Notes: generated from the sequence alone by a model not told the origin. 34,518 bases of DNA from Kineosporia sp. R_H_3 (GCF_002198675.1 NZ_MWLL01000236.1:1-34518), one strand, 5' to 3'. Shown: positions 25,391 to 34,205, counted from the first letter of the stretch. Numbers and translations: made by a program.

Positions 25391-27205
25391 ATGAGGAAAG
25401 ACCCGGTCCTCGCGACGGCGGACGCCCGAGCGGCGTTCCTCGCCGACGAGCCGGTCCCGGCCGCCGTCCGGCCGCCGATCCTCGCGTCCTGGGCCCGCTC
25501 CCGGGAGCACCACGTCGCCCCCGACCGCATCGACCTCGGCCGGGAGAACGACGCGTACCGCTCGTCACCGCTGCTCGACGCGGCCCGCCCGGTCGTCGAG
25601 GCGGCCGCCGACCTGCTCGCGACCGAGCCGGTCAGTCTCATCCTCTGCGACGACAACGGCACGGTCCTCGAGCGCCGCACCGGCGACTCCGGGCTCCAGC
25701 AGCACCTGGACAGGGTGTGGCTCGCGCCCGGCTTCTCCTACGCCGAGCGGTACGTCGGCACGAACGGGATCGGGACCGCGCTGGAGAGCCGCGGCCCGGC
25801 GGACGTCGTCGGCGCCGAGCACTGGGCCGAGGGGCTCGAGGACCTCGCCTGCACCGCGGTCCCGGTCCGGCACCCCGTGACCGGCCGGATCGTCGGCGTC
25901 CTCAACCTCACGTGCTGGCGCAAGGACGCCGGCCCGCTCCTCATGGCGACGACGGCGATCACCGCGCAGCAGGTCGAGCAGCGCCTGCGCGAGCACGTCG
26001 GACGCCGCGAGGCCGCCGTCCTCGAGGACTTCGTCACCGCCTGCCGCCGCAGCCCGGACGCCGTCGTCGCCGTGAGCGAGGACGTCCTCATGCTCAACGA
26101 CCGGGCCCGCGACCTCATCGTCCCCGGCGACCACGACCGCCTCGTCGAGGTCGCCTCGGAGGCGCTGGCGGGCGGACGACGGACCCGCCTCGTCGTGGAC
26201 CTGCCCAGCGGGACGTCGGCCCGGGTCGACTGCCGCCCGACATGGGCCGCCGACGGCACCGGCGGCGGCGTGCTCGTCGTCCGGTCGACGAGCGGCCGGG
26301 CCGAGACCGGCGAACCGGCCCCGCGGGTCCGCGCCCGTCAGCGGACGCCGTCCGCACCGGTCGGGCGGCGCCACGTGCCGACGGTCGCCGTCGGCTCGGG
26401 GACGCTCTGGACGATGTGCCGCTCCGCCGTCGAGCGGCACGTCGCCGCCCGCGAGTGGGTCGTCCTCGCCGGCGAGCCCGGCTCCGGACGCCGCACCCTG
26501 GCCCGCGCCGCCCACGAGGCTTACGCCCCGGCCACCCCCTTCGAGGTGTTCGCGGCCGAGGACTTCGGCCCGCAGTGGCTCGCGGACGTCGCCCGGGCCG
26601 CGGCCGACCCTGAGGGCACCCTGGTGCTCGCGGACGTCGACCGGCTGCCGCCCGGGGCCGGCCGCCGGCTCACCGACGTCCTCGAGCCGCGCCGCTGGTG
26701 CGAGGAGACCGAGCGCGCCTGGGTCGTCGTCACCGTCACCTCGGGCCCGCTCGCGGACGACGTCGCCGACCTCGTCGAGCGGGTCCCCTTCACCGTCGAG
26801 GTGCCGCCGCTGCGCCACCACGTCGAGGACGTCCCCGACCTCGTGCGGCACGCGCTCGCCGCCGTCGCCGTCCGCCCCGGCCAGGAGCGGCCGACGATGT
26901 CGCCGGAGGCGATGCGGGTGCTCGCGCGCTGCCGCTGGCCCGGCAACACCGCCCAGCTGCGGCAGGTCGTCGAGCGGGTGCTCGCGCGCCGGCGCACCGG
27001 GGTCGTCGGCGTCGACGACCTGCCGGCGGAGGTCTTCGTCGGCGTCCGCCGCGTGCTCACGCCGGTCGAGGCGCTCGAGTGCGACGCCATCGTCGACGCG
27101 CTGCGCAGCACCGGCGGCAGCCGGACGAAGGCGGCCGCCGTGCTCGGCCTCTCACGGGCGACGGTCTACCGCAAGGTCCGCGAGTACGGCCTGGCGCTGC
27201 CGTAG
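25391..27205 (+). CDS. AcoR-like GAF/Fis transcriptional regulator, 604 aa
   Basis: Likely activator of the alcohol dehydrogenase operon that converges on it. Residues about 65-200 form a GAF-type sensor with the AcoR signature (GTNGIGTALESRG, EHWAEGLEDLACTAVPVRHP, VGVLNLT). A reduced AAA-type ATPase follows, with GEPGSGRRTLARA at the Walker A place (Arg instead of the catalytic Lys), LADVDRLP at Walker B, and no GAFTGA loop, so it cannot contact sigma-54. The C-terminal Fis-type helix-turn-helix is GGSRTKAAAVLGLSRATVYR. Such regulators occur beside propane/acetone monooxygenase genes (MimR-like). I chose ATG 25391, with GGGGGA upstream, over ATG 25343, which has no ribosome site. The terminator hairpin overlaps its last codons. 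Confidence 0.85.
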   Translation: MRKDPVLATADARAAFLADEPVPAAVRPPILASWARSREHHVAPDRIDLGRENDAYRSSPLLDAARPVVEAAADLLATEPVSLILCDDNGTVLERRTGDSGLQQHLDRVWLAPGFSYAERYVGTNGIGTALESRGPADVVGAEHWAEGLEDLACTAVPVRHPVTGRIVGVLNLTCWRKDAGPLLMATTAITAQQVEQRLREHVGRREAAVLEDFVTACRRSPDAVVAVSEDVLMLNDRARDLIVPGDHDRLVEVASEALAGGRRTRLVVDLPSGTSARVDCRPTWAADGTGGGVLVVRSTSGRAETGEPAPRVRARQRTPSAPVGRRHVPTVAVGSGTLWTMCRSAVERHVAAREWVVLAGEPGSGRRTLARAAHEAYAPATPFEVFAAEDFGPQWLADVARAAADPEGTLVLADVDRLPPGAGRRLTDVLEPRRWCEETERAWVVVTVTSGPLADDVADLVERVPFTVEVPPLRHHVEDVPDLVRHALAAVAVRPGQERPTMSPEAMRVLARCRWPGNTAQLRQVVERVLARRRTGVVGVDDLPAEVFVGVRRVLTPVEALECDAIVDALRSTGGSRTKAAAVLGLSRATVYRKVREYGLALP

Positions 27206-27215
27206 CGCCAGGCCG
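27187..27215 (+). terminator. Terminator overlapping the end of the regulator gene
   Basis: A perfect 12-bp stem CGGCCTGGCGCT / AGCGCCAGGCCG with a 5-base loop includes the TAG stop of the regulator. It lies between two convergent genes and can act in both directions; no T run follows. Confidence 0.6.
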
Positions 27216-27240
27216 CACCCGCGGGTCGGTCCGACCGCGG

Positions 27241-27969
27241 TCAGCTGCCCGCGGCCGGTCCCCCGTACCGCGCCTCGAAGAGGCTGCGGCAGTACTCGCC
27301 GTTCGTCTCGATGCCGACCCGCACGAGCCGCGCCCGCCGCAGGTGCAGCGGGACCTGCTCGACGGGCAGCGGCACCCCGTCGAACGTCAGCAGGAGCGGG
27401 GCGTCGTCGTCCGCGGGCTGGCCGATGAACCGGCGCCGGGCCCGCAACCGCTCCAGGTCGGCGGACGGCGGCACGTCGCCCAGGCGCATCGTCGCCAGGT
27501 CGTCCGGGGTCGCCCCGGCGTCGACGAGGGGCCGGGCGACCCGGTCCTGGCCGGCCATGACGGCCTTGCGGATGAACGTCGCCCGCAGCTCGTCGAGCTC
27601 CTCGACGGCCTCGCCGTCGAAGGTCTGGACGAAGCCGGCCCCGGCGGCCACGCCGCCGTTGATCTCGGCGGAGGCGTGGTGGTCGAGGAGCGCGACGTCG
27701 GCCCGGGTCACGCCCGGGACGGCGCTCACCGCCTCGAACGCGTCGGCGACCATGAGGAACGAGAAGTTCGGCGCGCAGAAGAACGTCGGCAGCCGCAGCC
27801 GGACGGTGGCGACGCCGTCCGCCCCGACCTCGGCCCGCTCCACGAACCCCAGCGTCGTCACCGGTTCGTCGAGCTCGGGGTCGAGGACGGTCCCGAGCGC
27901 TGCCCACACGGCGTCCCGCAGCGCGCCCGCGCCGGCCGTGGCCGACGCGGGCGACACCTGCACGGTCAT
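27241..27969 (-). CDS. MIP18/DUF59-family protein, 242 aa
   Basis: The first 100 residues match the MIP18 (SufT/DUF59) fold: ALGTVLDPELDEPVTTLGFV, then LRLPTFFCAPNFSFLMVADA with a Cys where family members hold metal. Plain family members are about 100 residues and help assemble iron-sulfur clusters. This one has a further 140 residues, seen in proteins encoded beside di-iron alkane monooxygenases, where a role in metal insertion or oxygenase maturation is suspected. It begins one base after the amidohydrolase stop (TGACATG), so it is translationally coupled as the third gene of the operon. The specific maturation role is inferred from neighbours. Confidence 0.82.
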   Translation of the reverse strand: MTVQVSPASATAGAGALRDAVWAALGTVLDPELDEPVTTLGFVERAEVGADGVATVRLRLPTFFCAPNFSFLMVADAFEAVSAVPGVTRADVALLDHHASAEINGGVAAGAGFVQTFDGEAVEELDELRATFIRKAVMAGQDRVARPLVDAGATPDDLATMRLGDVPPSADLERLRARRRFIGQPADDDAPLLLTFDGVPLPVEQVPLHLRRARLVRVGIETNGEYCRSLFEARYGGPAAGS

Positions 27970-27970
27970 G

Positions 27971-29023
27971 TCAGCTCCCGGCGACGAGCTGCTCGCCGGG
28001 CTGCTCGACGACGTCGATCTGCGACTCGGGCAGCCGGCACTCGGCCGGCACGTCGAGGCCGTACAGCCGCGCGGCGTTGAGGCCGAGGATCTTCTTCTTG
28101 GCCGCCGTGCTGAGCCGCGGGTAGTCGCTGAACGCCTCCTCGTCGGGCATCTGCCAGTCGACGAAGCCCTCGATCTGCCACTTCGGCGTCCAGATGTGGT
28201 AGTCGCCGCCGTAGGTCATGCGGTCCTCGCCGACCCAGAAGAGCAGCTCGCCCATGACCTTCGCGAAGAACTTCGGCCGCGCGTGCATGAGCCCGCCGAT
28301 GACGACGGACAGGCCCGCGTAGACGTTCGGCTCCTGCACCGCCATGAAGGCGAAGTCCTCGATGCGCGGCAGGCCGACGTGCTCGACGATGAAGTTCAGG
28401 CCCTGGAAGTCGGTCGCGACCTGGTCGACGTCCGACATGTCGAACGCGTCCTTGTTGAGCGGCCAGATCGTCGGGCCCTTGTGCACGTGCTGGTTGACGA
28501 TCCCCAGCTCCTGGCACTTCTCCAGGTAGCGGTACGACATCGGGTCCGTGAGCTTCCAGCCTCGGGAGCCGTCCTGCCACTCGGCCGTGTAGAGCTTGAC
28601 GCCCTTGAGCTTGTACGCCTCGGCCTCGGCCTCGAGCTTCTCCAGGCCGGCCTCGCCGTCACGCGGGTCCCAGCGGCCGTTGACGATGAGCCGCTCCGGG
28701 TACTTCTCGACCATGGAGCTGTTGCGCTCCAGGGTGTTGAAGCCCGTCGTGTACCAGTCCTTGAGGTACGTCGACTGGAAGATCGCGACGTCGACGTAGC
28801 CCTCGGTGAACATGTCCCGGACGAAGTCGGCCTCGTCGACCTTGAGGTAGCGCTCGTAGTCCCAGTGGGTCTCGGGCGGGCCGAGCTGGTGGTAGCCGTA
28901 GAAGCAGTCGATCCATCCCTTCGCGTACTCCTCGCGGCCGGGCTTCCAGTTCTCCCGGCTCGCGTCCCAGAAGTGGCTGTGGGAGTCGACGATGAAGTAC
29001 TTCTCGCCGTCCTTCTCGTACAT
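27971..29023 (-). CDS. Amidohydrolase-family protein (amidohydrolase 2), 350 aa
   Basis: A TIM-barrel metal-dependent hydrolase or decarboxylase of the amidohydrolase-2 (ACMSD-like) group. VDSHSHFWD near the N-terminus gives the HxH metal pair. IVEHVGLPRIEDF in the middle gives a further metal His, and GGDYHIWTPKW near the C-terminus carries the catalytic-region Asp/His. ATG 29023 has AAGGAG seven bases upstream. It is the middle gene of the alcohol dehydrogenase operon. Homologues next to propane/acetone monooxygenases are needed in some strains for active oxygenase, though their chemistry is unclear to me. No signal peptide is seen, so it is cytoplasmic. Confidence 0.88.
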   Translation of the reverse strand: MYEKDGEKYFIVDSHSHFWDASRENWKPGREEYAKGWIDCFYGYHQLGPPETHWDYERYLKVDEADFVRDMFTEGYVDVAIFQSTYLKDWYTTGFNTLERNSSMVEKYPERLIVNGRWDPRDGEAGLEKLEAEAEAYKLKGVKLYTAEWQDGSRGWKLTDPMSYRYLEKCQELGIVNQHVHKGPTIWPLNKDAFDMSDVDQVATDFQGLNFIVEHVGLPRIEDFAFMAVQEPNVYAGLSVVIGGLMHARPKFFAKVMGELLFWVGEDRMTYGGDYHIWTPKWQIEGFVDWQMPDEEAFSDYPRLSTAAKKKILGLNAARLYGLDVPAECRLPESQIDVVEQPGEQLVAGS

Positions 29024-29069
29024 GGCAGACTCCTTGCGGCAGAAGGGTTCTCAGGGGAAGGGCGGGACG

Positions 29070-30098
29070 TCAGGGGACGAGGATCGCCCGGCCGCGGACC
29101 TTGCCCGCGTCGAGGTCGTGCAGCGCGTCGAGCGCCGCGGAGAGCGGGTACTGCTGGGTGTGGAGCGTGACCTTGCCCGCCTGCGCGAGCACCATGAGCT
29201 CGGCGAGGTCGGTGTACGTGCCGACGATGTTGCCGATGACGTTCTTCTCGCCGGCGACGAAGTCGAGGGTCGGGATGCGCAGCTCACCGCCGTAGCCGAT
29301 GACGAACTGCGAGCCCGCGGGTGCGGTCATCGCCCAGCCGTTGTTCTCGGCGCCCTGCTCGGCGACGAAGTCGAACACGACGTTCGCGCCCGCACCGCCG
29401 GTGAGCTCCTTGACCTGGTCGACCTCGGTGCCGTCGGCGACGACGGTCACGTCGGCGCCGAGCTTGGAGGCGAGGGCGAGGGCGTCCGGGTTGCGGTCGA
29501 CGACGACGATCCGGGTCGCGGTGAGCGCTGCGAGGCACTGGATCCCGATGTGGCCGAGGCCGCCGGCGCCCTGGACGACCGCGGTCGTGCCCGGGGTGAG
29601 CAGCGGGACCGCCTTGCGGACGGCGTGGTAGGCGGTGATGCCCGCGTCGGCGAGCGCCGCGACGTCCGCGGGGTTCGTCGACGGGTCGAGCGGCACGCAG
29701 GCGCGCGCCGTCGTCCGCAGGTACTCCGCCATGCCGCCGTCGTTGTTCGACAGCCCGGGGAAGAACGCGTTCTGGCACTGCATGTCCCGGCCGGCCCGGC
29801 AGGGCAGGCAGAGGCCGCAGCTCGGCTGCGGGTGCAGGATCACCGTGTCGCCGACGGCGACGTTCGTGACCCCGGCGCCGATCTCGGCGACCCAGCCGGC
29901 GTTCTCGTGGCCGATGACGTAGGGCAGCGTCGGCCCCATCGCCTCGGCCCACTGGCCCTCGAGGATGTGCAGGTCGGTGCGGCAGACGCCCGCGCCCCCG
30001 ACCTTGATGATGACGTCGAGCGGAGCGGTGATCGTCGGCTCGGGGATGTCGTCGATGCTCGGGTCGACGTGGTACTCGTGCACGCGGACGGCCTTCAC
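29070..30098 (-). CDS. Zinc-dependent NAD(P) alcohol dehydrogenase, 342 aa
   Basis: A medium-chain dehydrogenase that oxidises an alcohol with NAD(P). Motifs are the catalytic-zinc Cys in GAGVCRTDLH and GHENAGWVAEIG (His-Glu), the structural zinc set CGLCLPCRAGRDMQC, the Rossmann fold GAGGLGHIGIQC, and VVVDRNPDAL with an acidic residue that favours NAD. I chose GTG 30098 because AGGAGG lies five bases upstream; the frame runs on to 30128 without a ribosome site. It is the first gene of a three-gene operon. In propane or 2-propanol users, such an enzyme converts the alcohol to acetone or an aldehyde; the substrate here is unknown. A 7-bp dyad about 107 bases upstream may be its operator. Confidence 0.92.
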   Translation of the reverse strand: MKAVRVHEYHVDPSIDDIPEPTITAPLDVIIKVGGAGVCRTDLHILEGQWAEAMGPTLPYVIGHENAGWVAEIGAGVTNVAVGDTVILHPQPSCGLCLPCRAGRDMQCQNAFFPGLSNNDGGMAEYLRTTARACVPLDPSTNPADVAALADAGITAYHAVRKAVPLLTPGTTAVVQGAGGLGHIGIQCLAALTATRIVVVDRNPDALALASKLGADVTVVADGTEVDQVKELTGGAGANVVFDFVAEQGAENNGWAMTAPAGSQFVIGYGGELRIPTLDFVAGEKNVIGNIVGTYTDLAELMVLAQAGKVTLHTQQYPLSAALDALHDLDAGKVRGRAILVP

Positions 30099-30196
30099 CG
30101 CCACCTCCTCGTGACTGCGTGGACCCACCCGGTCCGACGGCGACGCCGTCGGCGAGGTCTGTGCGAGGAGGCTAAGGACGTGCGGGGGACCCCGAC

Positions 30197-30213
30197 CGTC
30201 TCAGTTTGAGACG
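30197..30213. promoter_or_regulatory. Dyad operator candidate of the alcohol dehydrogenase operon
   Basis: CGTCTCA-GTT-TGAGACG is a perfect 7-bp inverted repeat with a 3-base spacer in the intergenic region, centred about 107 bases upstream of the dehydrogenase GTG. That distance suits an enhancer-like activator of the AcoR type, and the GAF/Fis regulator lies at the other end of the operon. Confidence 0.5.
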
Positions 30214-30266
30214 AGGGGACCTCGGGCCCTGGACGACGGCCCGCCGGCCGGCCCCGACGGCGGCGG

Positions 30267-30848
30267 TCAGCGGGTCGGGAACACCTGGCGCACAGGGGGT
30301 GCGAGCCGCACGAGCCGGTCGATCGTCGCCTCGTCCAGCTGGACGGTGCGCAGCCCGTTCGACGCCGTCGCGCACGGTCCGAGCCGGCCGAGGACGAGAC
30401 GCAGCTCCTCGCCGACGGTCGGCGTGGCTCCGGGCCGGTACCGCAGGAGGACGACGGCGACGCCGACCTCCGGGCCGGCCGCGGGCTCCGGCTGCGTGCA
30501 GCGGGCCTGCGGCGCCGGGAGGTCCTCGACGAGCCCGGCCAGCTCGGCGACCGCCGTCGGGTCGAGCGTGCTGCTCGTGCGCAGGCGCGCGGCGTCCGGG
30601 GCGGCGGACGCGGCGCCGGGGTAGTCGCAGACCCGGCCCGAGACCGGCCCCCACGGCACGAGGTAGGTCGACGACGGCCACGTCGCGGGCAGTGCGTCGG
30701 CGAGGACCGCCGGGCACGCCGGGGCGGGCAGCACGTTCGGCGCCGACGGCGGGCCGGCCACCGCCCGGCCGGTGAGGGCGGCCCCGACGAGGAGCCCGCC
30801 GACGACCACCCCGGTCAGGGCCCTGACGGTCGTCGGCTGCACGGTCAC
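30267..30848 (-). CDS. Hypothetical exported protein, 193 aa
   Basis: I do not recognise the family. From GTG 30848 (AGGA seven bases upstream) the product starts VTVQPTTVRALTGVVVGGLL, then AALTGRAVAG. This is a short positive start and a hydrophobic core, i.e. a signal peptide or anchor. The mature part is Pro/Ala-rich with Cys residues (APACPAVLAD, RVCDYPGA, RCTQPEP, GPCATASNG), consistent with disulfides outside the cell. The frame is open to 30902 with an ATG, but that start has no ribosome site. It is divergent from pckG copy 2 and appears monocistronic. Confidence 0.7.
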   Translation of the reverse strand: MTVQPTTVRALTGVVVGGLLVGAALTGRAVAGPPSAPNVLPAPACPAVLADALPATWPSSTYLVPWGPVSGRVCDYPGAASAAPDAARLRTSSTLDPTAVAELAGLVEDLPAPQARCTQPEPAAGPEVGVAVVLLRYRPGATPTVGEELRLVLGRLGPCATASNGLRTVQLDEATIDRLVRLAPPVRQVFPTR

Positions 30849-30939
30849 CGGGCCATCCTGCCAAGCCGTGAAGGTTCGCATCCCGGCGGCCGGCACCGGC
30901 ACGTCGCAGACTCGGGCGGGGACCCGTGCACGGCGTGGC

Positions 30940-30968
30940 GGCCGTCACCGGGCCGTCACGGAGGTCAC
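30940..30968. promoter_or_regulatory. Phased GTCAC repeats upstream of pckG copy 2
   Basis: GTCAC occurs three times in one orientation (30944-30948, 30955-30959, 30964-30968). The first two lie inside an 11-base tandem repeat starting GGCCGTCAC. Spacing near one helical turn puts them on the same DNA face, as for a regulator that binds direct repeats. They are about 190 bases before the GTG of pckG copy 2. Confidence 0.3.
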
Positions 30969-31036
30969 AGCGGCGAAAGACCTGGTCAGGACGTTGCTGG
31001 GACCTCCGTCATGGGTAAGGACAGCCTTGGTAGCCC

Positions 31037-31042
31037 TACGGT
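31037..31042 (+). promoter_or_regulatory. Candidate -10 box of pckG copy 2
   Basis: TACGGT, the same hexamer found at nearly the same distance before pckG copy 1, lies 115 bases upstream of the GTG start. No convincing -35 box is visible. Confidence 0.35.
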
Positions 31043-31098
31043 CGAAGCGATCCGCCAACGCAGCCGCCGCGAGGCCACGAGCTACCGGTGACAGGCCC

Positions 31099-31115
31099 CC
31101 GGGGAGGTTCCCCGG
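31099..31115 (+). promoter_or_regulatory. Leader hairpin of pckG copy 2
   Basis: CCGGGGA-GGT-TCCCCGG is a perfect 7-bp stem with a 3-base loop, 42 bases before the GTG. It has the same shape as the leader hairpin of copy 1 although the sequence differs, which suggests that the structure itself matters. Confidence 0.4.
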
Positions 31116-31157
31116 AGCGCCCGACGAGCGGGCACGAGCACGAGGAAGGGCAGCCCC

Positions 31158-32981
31158 GTGACAACCACCGACACGAGGACCACGATCAGCGACGCCCCGA
31201 CCCGGCACGCGGCACTGGCCGCCTGGGTCGCCGAGGTCGCCGCTCTCACCACCCCCGACGCCGTCCAGTGGGTCGACGGCAGCGACGAGGAGAACGCCGC
31301 GATCGTCGACACGCTCGTCGCGAGCGGCACGTTCACCCGTCTGGCCGGCAAGCCGGACAGCTACTGGTGCGCCAGCGACCCGAGCGACGTGGCGCGTGTC
31401 GAGGACCGGACGTACATCTGCTCGAAGCTCGAGGAGGACGCCGGCCCGACGAACCACTGGATGGACCCGGACGACATGCGGGCCACCATGACCGAGCTGT
31501 ACCGCGGCGCCATGAAGGGCCGCACCATGTACGTCATCCCGTTCGTCATGGGCCGCCTCAACGCAGACCGTCCGTTCTTCGGTGTGGAGATCACCGACAG
31601 CGCGTACGTCGTCGCGAGCATGCGGATCATGGCGCGCATCGGCACCGACGTGCTCGACGCGATGGGCACACAGGCCCCGTTCGTCAAGGCCCTGCACTCC
31701 GTCGGCGCACCGCTCGAGGCCGGCCAGGCCGACGTTCCCTGGCCCTGCAGCGAGACGAAGTACATCACCCACTTCCCCGAGGACCGCGAGATCTGGTCCT
31801 ACGGCTCCGGGTACGGCGGCAACGCCCTCCTCGGCAAGAAGTGCTACTCGCTGCGGATCGCCTCGGCGATGGCGCGTGACGAGGGCTGGCTCGCCGAGCA
31901 CATGCTCATCCTCAAGCTGACGAGCCCGGAGAAGAAGGTCACGTACGTGGCCGCGGCCTTCCCGAGCGCGTGCGGCAAGACGAACATGGCGATGATCGAG
32001 CCGACCGTGCCGGGCTGGACCGCCGAGATGATCGGCGACGACATCTGCTGGATGCACTTCGGCGAGGACGGCCGGCTCTACGCGCAGAACCCCGAGGCGG
32101 GTCTGTTCGGCGTCGCCCCCGGCACCGGCTGGCACACCAACCCGGCCGCCATGCGCGCCGTCGAGAAGGGCCGCTCGATCTTCACGAACGTCGCGCTCAC
32201 CGACGACGGCGACGTCTGGTGGGAGGGCATGACGGAGGACAAGCCCGCGCACCTCACCTCGTGGAAGCACGAGGAGTGGACGCCGGACGCCGGCTTCGTC
32301 TCCTCGCACCCGAACAGCAGGTTCTGCACCCCGATCAGCAACTGCGACATCCTCGCCCCCGAGTACTACGACCCGAAGGGCGTCCCGATCTCGGCGATCC
32401 TGTTCGGCGGCCGGCGCGCAGGCGTCATCCCGCTGGTCACGCAGGCGCGCGACTGGGCGCACGGCGTCTTCCTCGGCGCGACGACGAGCAGCGAGACCAC
32501 GGCCGCGGCGACCGGCGCGGTCGGGGTCGTCCGGCGTGACCCGATGGCCATGCTGCCCTTCATCGGGTACCACGCCGGCGACTACTTCCGGCACTGGCTC
32601 GAGGTGGGCAAGGGCGCCGACGCGGACAAGCTGCCGAAGGTCTTCTTCGTCAACTGGTTCCGCAAGGGGGCGGACGGCCGCTTCCTGTGGCCGGGCTTCG
32701 GCGACAACAGCCGCGTCCTCACCTGGGTCGTCGGCCGGCTCGAGGGCACGAAGGACGCCGTCGAGACGCCGATCGGGCTCGTCCCGACGCCCGCCTCGCT
32801 CGACACCGAGGGCCTGGACCTGCCGGCCGAGGACCTCGAGCGGGTGCTCGCGGTCGACGTCGAGGAGTGGAAGCACGAGGTCGAGCTCATCGAGGAGTGG
32901 TTCGCCACGATCGGTGAGAAGACCCCGACCAGCCTGGTCGACGAGCTCGACGCGCTCAAGGTGCGCCTCGGGATCGCCTGA
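31158..32981 (+). CDS. pckG: Phosphoenolpyruvate carboxykinase (GTP), copy 2
   Basis: Same reaction as the copy at 23347: oxaloacetate and GTP to phosphoenolpyruvate. It has 607 residues, 24 fewer, mainly because the Thr/Ala-rich N-terminal extension is shorter. SACGKTN is at about residues 270-276. [39 protein letters not shown] and [17 protein letters not shown] differ from copy 1 only here and there, so the two are close paralogues or one was acquired from a relative. GTG 31158 has AGGAAGG upstream. Leader elements differ: phased GTCAC repeats here and a CRP-like site at copy 1, so the copies may answer different signals. A GC-rich terminator follows. Confidence 0.97.
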   Translation: MTTTDTRTTISDAPTRHAALAAWVAEVAALTTPDAVQWVDGSDEENAAIVDTLVASGTFTRLAGKPDSYWCASDPSDVARVEDRTYICSKLEEDAGPTNHWMDPDDMRATMTELYRGAMKGRTMYVIPFVMGRLNADRPFFGVEITDSAYVVASMRIMARIGTDVLDAMGTQAPFVKALHSVGAPLEAGQADVPWPCSETKYITHFPEDREIWSYGSGYGGNALLGKKCYSLRIASAMARDEGWLAEHMLILKLTSPEKKVTYVAAAFPSACGKTNMAMIEPTVPGWTAEMIGDDICWMHFGEDGRLYAQNPEAGLFGVAPGTGWHTNPAAMRAVEKGRSIFTNVALTDDGDVWWEGMTEDKPAHLTSWKHEEWTPDAGFVSSHPNSRFCTPISNCDILAPEYYDPKGVPISAILFGGRRAGVIPLVTQARDWAHGVFLGATTSSETTAAATGAVGVVRRDPMAMLPFIGYHAGDYFRHWLEVGKGADADKLPKVFFVNWFRKGADGRFLWPGFGDNSRVLTWVVGRLEGTKDAVETPIGLVPTPASLDTEGLDLPAEDLERVLAVDVEEWKHEVELIEEWFATIGEKTPTSLVDELDALKVRLGIA

Positions 32982-33030
32982 CCATCTTCTCCCGCACCCG
33001 TCGACGACGGCGGGCGGGGGACGACCAGAC

Positions 33031-33061
33031 GGCGCCGTCCGGACACGATCCGGGCGGCGCC
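33031..33061. terminator. Terminator between pckG copy 2 and the convergent gene
   Basis: A 13-bp stem GGCGCCGTCCGGA / TCCGGGCGGCGCC (one T-G wobble) with loop CACGA lies 50 bases after the PEPCK stop and 47 bases from the stop of the convergent gene. It could serve both. Confidence 0.6.
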
Positions 33062-33107
33062 GCCGCCTGTCCGGGGGCTGCTCCCCCACGGCCGGGGACC
33101 GGTCGGG

Positions 33108-34205
33108 TCACTCGTAGCAGACGTAGTCCGGGGCGGGGGCGAGCGCGAGCACCTCGGGCGGGGTCATGATCCGCGAGCTGCCGCGCTCGTCCTCGACGAG
33201 GAAGAGCTTGAACCCCGGGCGCAGGACGCCGGCACCGGTCGGGGCCTCCACGGCGGCCGGGTCCCGGACGCCACCGGCCTGCACCCGCTCCCAGGACCGG
33301 CGCTTGGCGGCCGGGGTGCCGATGCCGTCCGCACTGCGCACCCAGCGCACCCCCGGCCGGCGGCGCAGCGCGCCGGGCGACCGGAGGACCGACGGCGCGA
33401 GCACGTGGACGACGACGAGCTTCTCCGGCAGGTCGTGCTCGACGACGAGGGCGGCGAGCCAGGCGGACACCGCGTCGAGGTCCTTGCCCGTCGTCGACCC
33501 GAAGGCCTCACCGGGGCGGACCCGGCCGCGGACCGCCCACTCGGGGTCGAGGGCCAGCCCGACGTCCGGCTCGCGGAGCCAGCGCTCGAGGGCCCGCACC
33601 TCGTCGAGGAAGGACGCCCGGCCGGGCTGGATGTTCAGCAGGAGCAGCGCCCGCCGGCGCCGGGCGGCGGCGAGGTGGGCGTCGACGACCTCGGCGCCGA
33701 CCCGGACCCGGTAGGTGCCGTCGCGGCCGGGGCGGGCCTGCGCGACGACGGCGATGAGCTCGAGCGCCGGCAGCGGCTCGCGCCGGTCGGCACCGCTGCC
33801 CGCGTAGCCGGCCGCGCGCTTCTCCAGCTCGGCGGTCCGCGCGTCGAGGTCACCGATCCCGAGCCGGCCGAGCGCGGGCGCCCCGGGCAGCCCGGCGTAG
33901 GCGACGACCCGGTGCCGCGGGAAGAGCACCCGTCCGCCGCGGGGCAGCTCGGGCCGGTCCGTGGGCGCCGGCGACGGCTCCGGCTCGGGCTCCGCGGGCC
34001 CGGTCGCCGACGGGGCCGGCAGGGGCGCCGTCCGGACGCCGCCGGGTGCCGGGAGGGACGCCGTCCGCCCCGAGGAGCTGAGGACGGCACCGTCGTCACC
34101 GGCGGGCCGCCCGCTGCCGCGGACCGCCGTCGCGGCGGCCGCCCCCGCCGCGGCGAGGACGCCCAGGGTGACCGCCCGGCGGGTCAGCGCACGCACGTCG
34201 GGCAC
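33108..34205 (-). CDS. Tat-type secreted hypothetical protein, 365 aa
   Basis: From GTG 34205 (GGAGAGGAGGA upstream) the product starts VPDVRALTRRAVTLGVLAAA. This twin-arginine signal is followed by an Ala-rich hydrophobic core. A Pro/Glu/Ala-rich linker spans about residues 60-90. The folded domain then begins VVAYAGLPGAPALGRLG and includes LLLLNIQPGRASFLDEVRAL and VGLALDPEWAVR, and ends APDYVCYE. The pattern of beta strands each followed by helices suggests a TIM-barrel-like fold, as in other uncharacterised actinobacterial cell-wall proteins, but no catalytic pair stands out. It is convergent with pckG copy 2 and divergent from tRNA-Ser. The longer frame to 34316 has no ribosome site. Confidence 0.82.
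   Translation of the reverse strand: MPDVRALTRRAVTLGVLAAAGAAAATAVRGSGRPAGDDGAVLSSSGRTASLPAPGGVRTAPLPAPSATGPAEPEPEPSPAPTDRPELPRGGRVLFPRHRVVAYAGLPGAPALGRLGIGDLDARTAELEKRAAGYAGSGADRREPLPALELIAVVAQARPGRDGTYRVRVGAEVVDAHLAAARRRRALLLLNIQPGRASFLDEVRALERWLREPDVGLALDPEWAVRGRVRPGEAFGSTTGKDLDAVSAWLAALVVEHDLPEKLVVVHVLAPSVLRSPGALRRRPGVRWVRSADGIGTPAAKRRSWERVQAGGVRDPAAVEAPTGAGVLRPGFKLFLVEDERGSSRIMTPPEVLALAPAPDYVCYE

Noticed and set aside
25565-26851. A 428-codon open frame antisense to the GAF/Fis regulator
   Set aside because: The sense frame has GAF, AAA-like and helix-turn-helix motifs; the antisense product is low in complexity.
30945-33089. A 714-codon open frame antisense to pckG copy 2
   Set aside because: Same artefact as at copy 1; the sense strand encodes PEPCK with all motifs.
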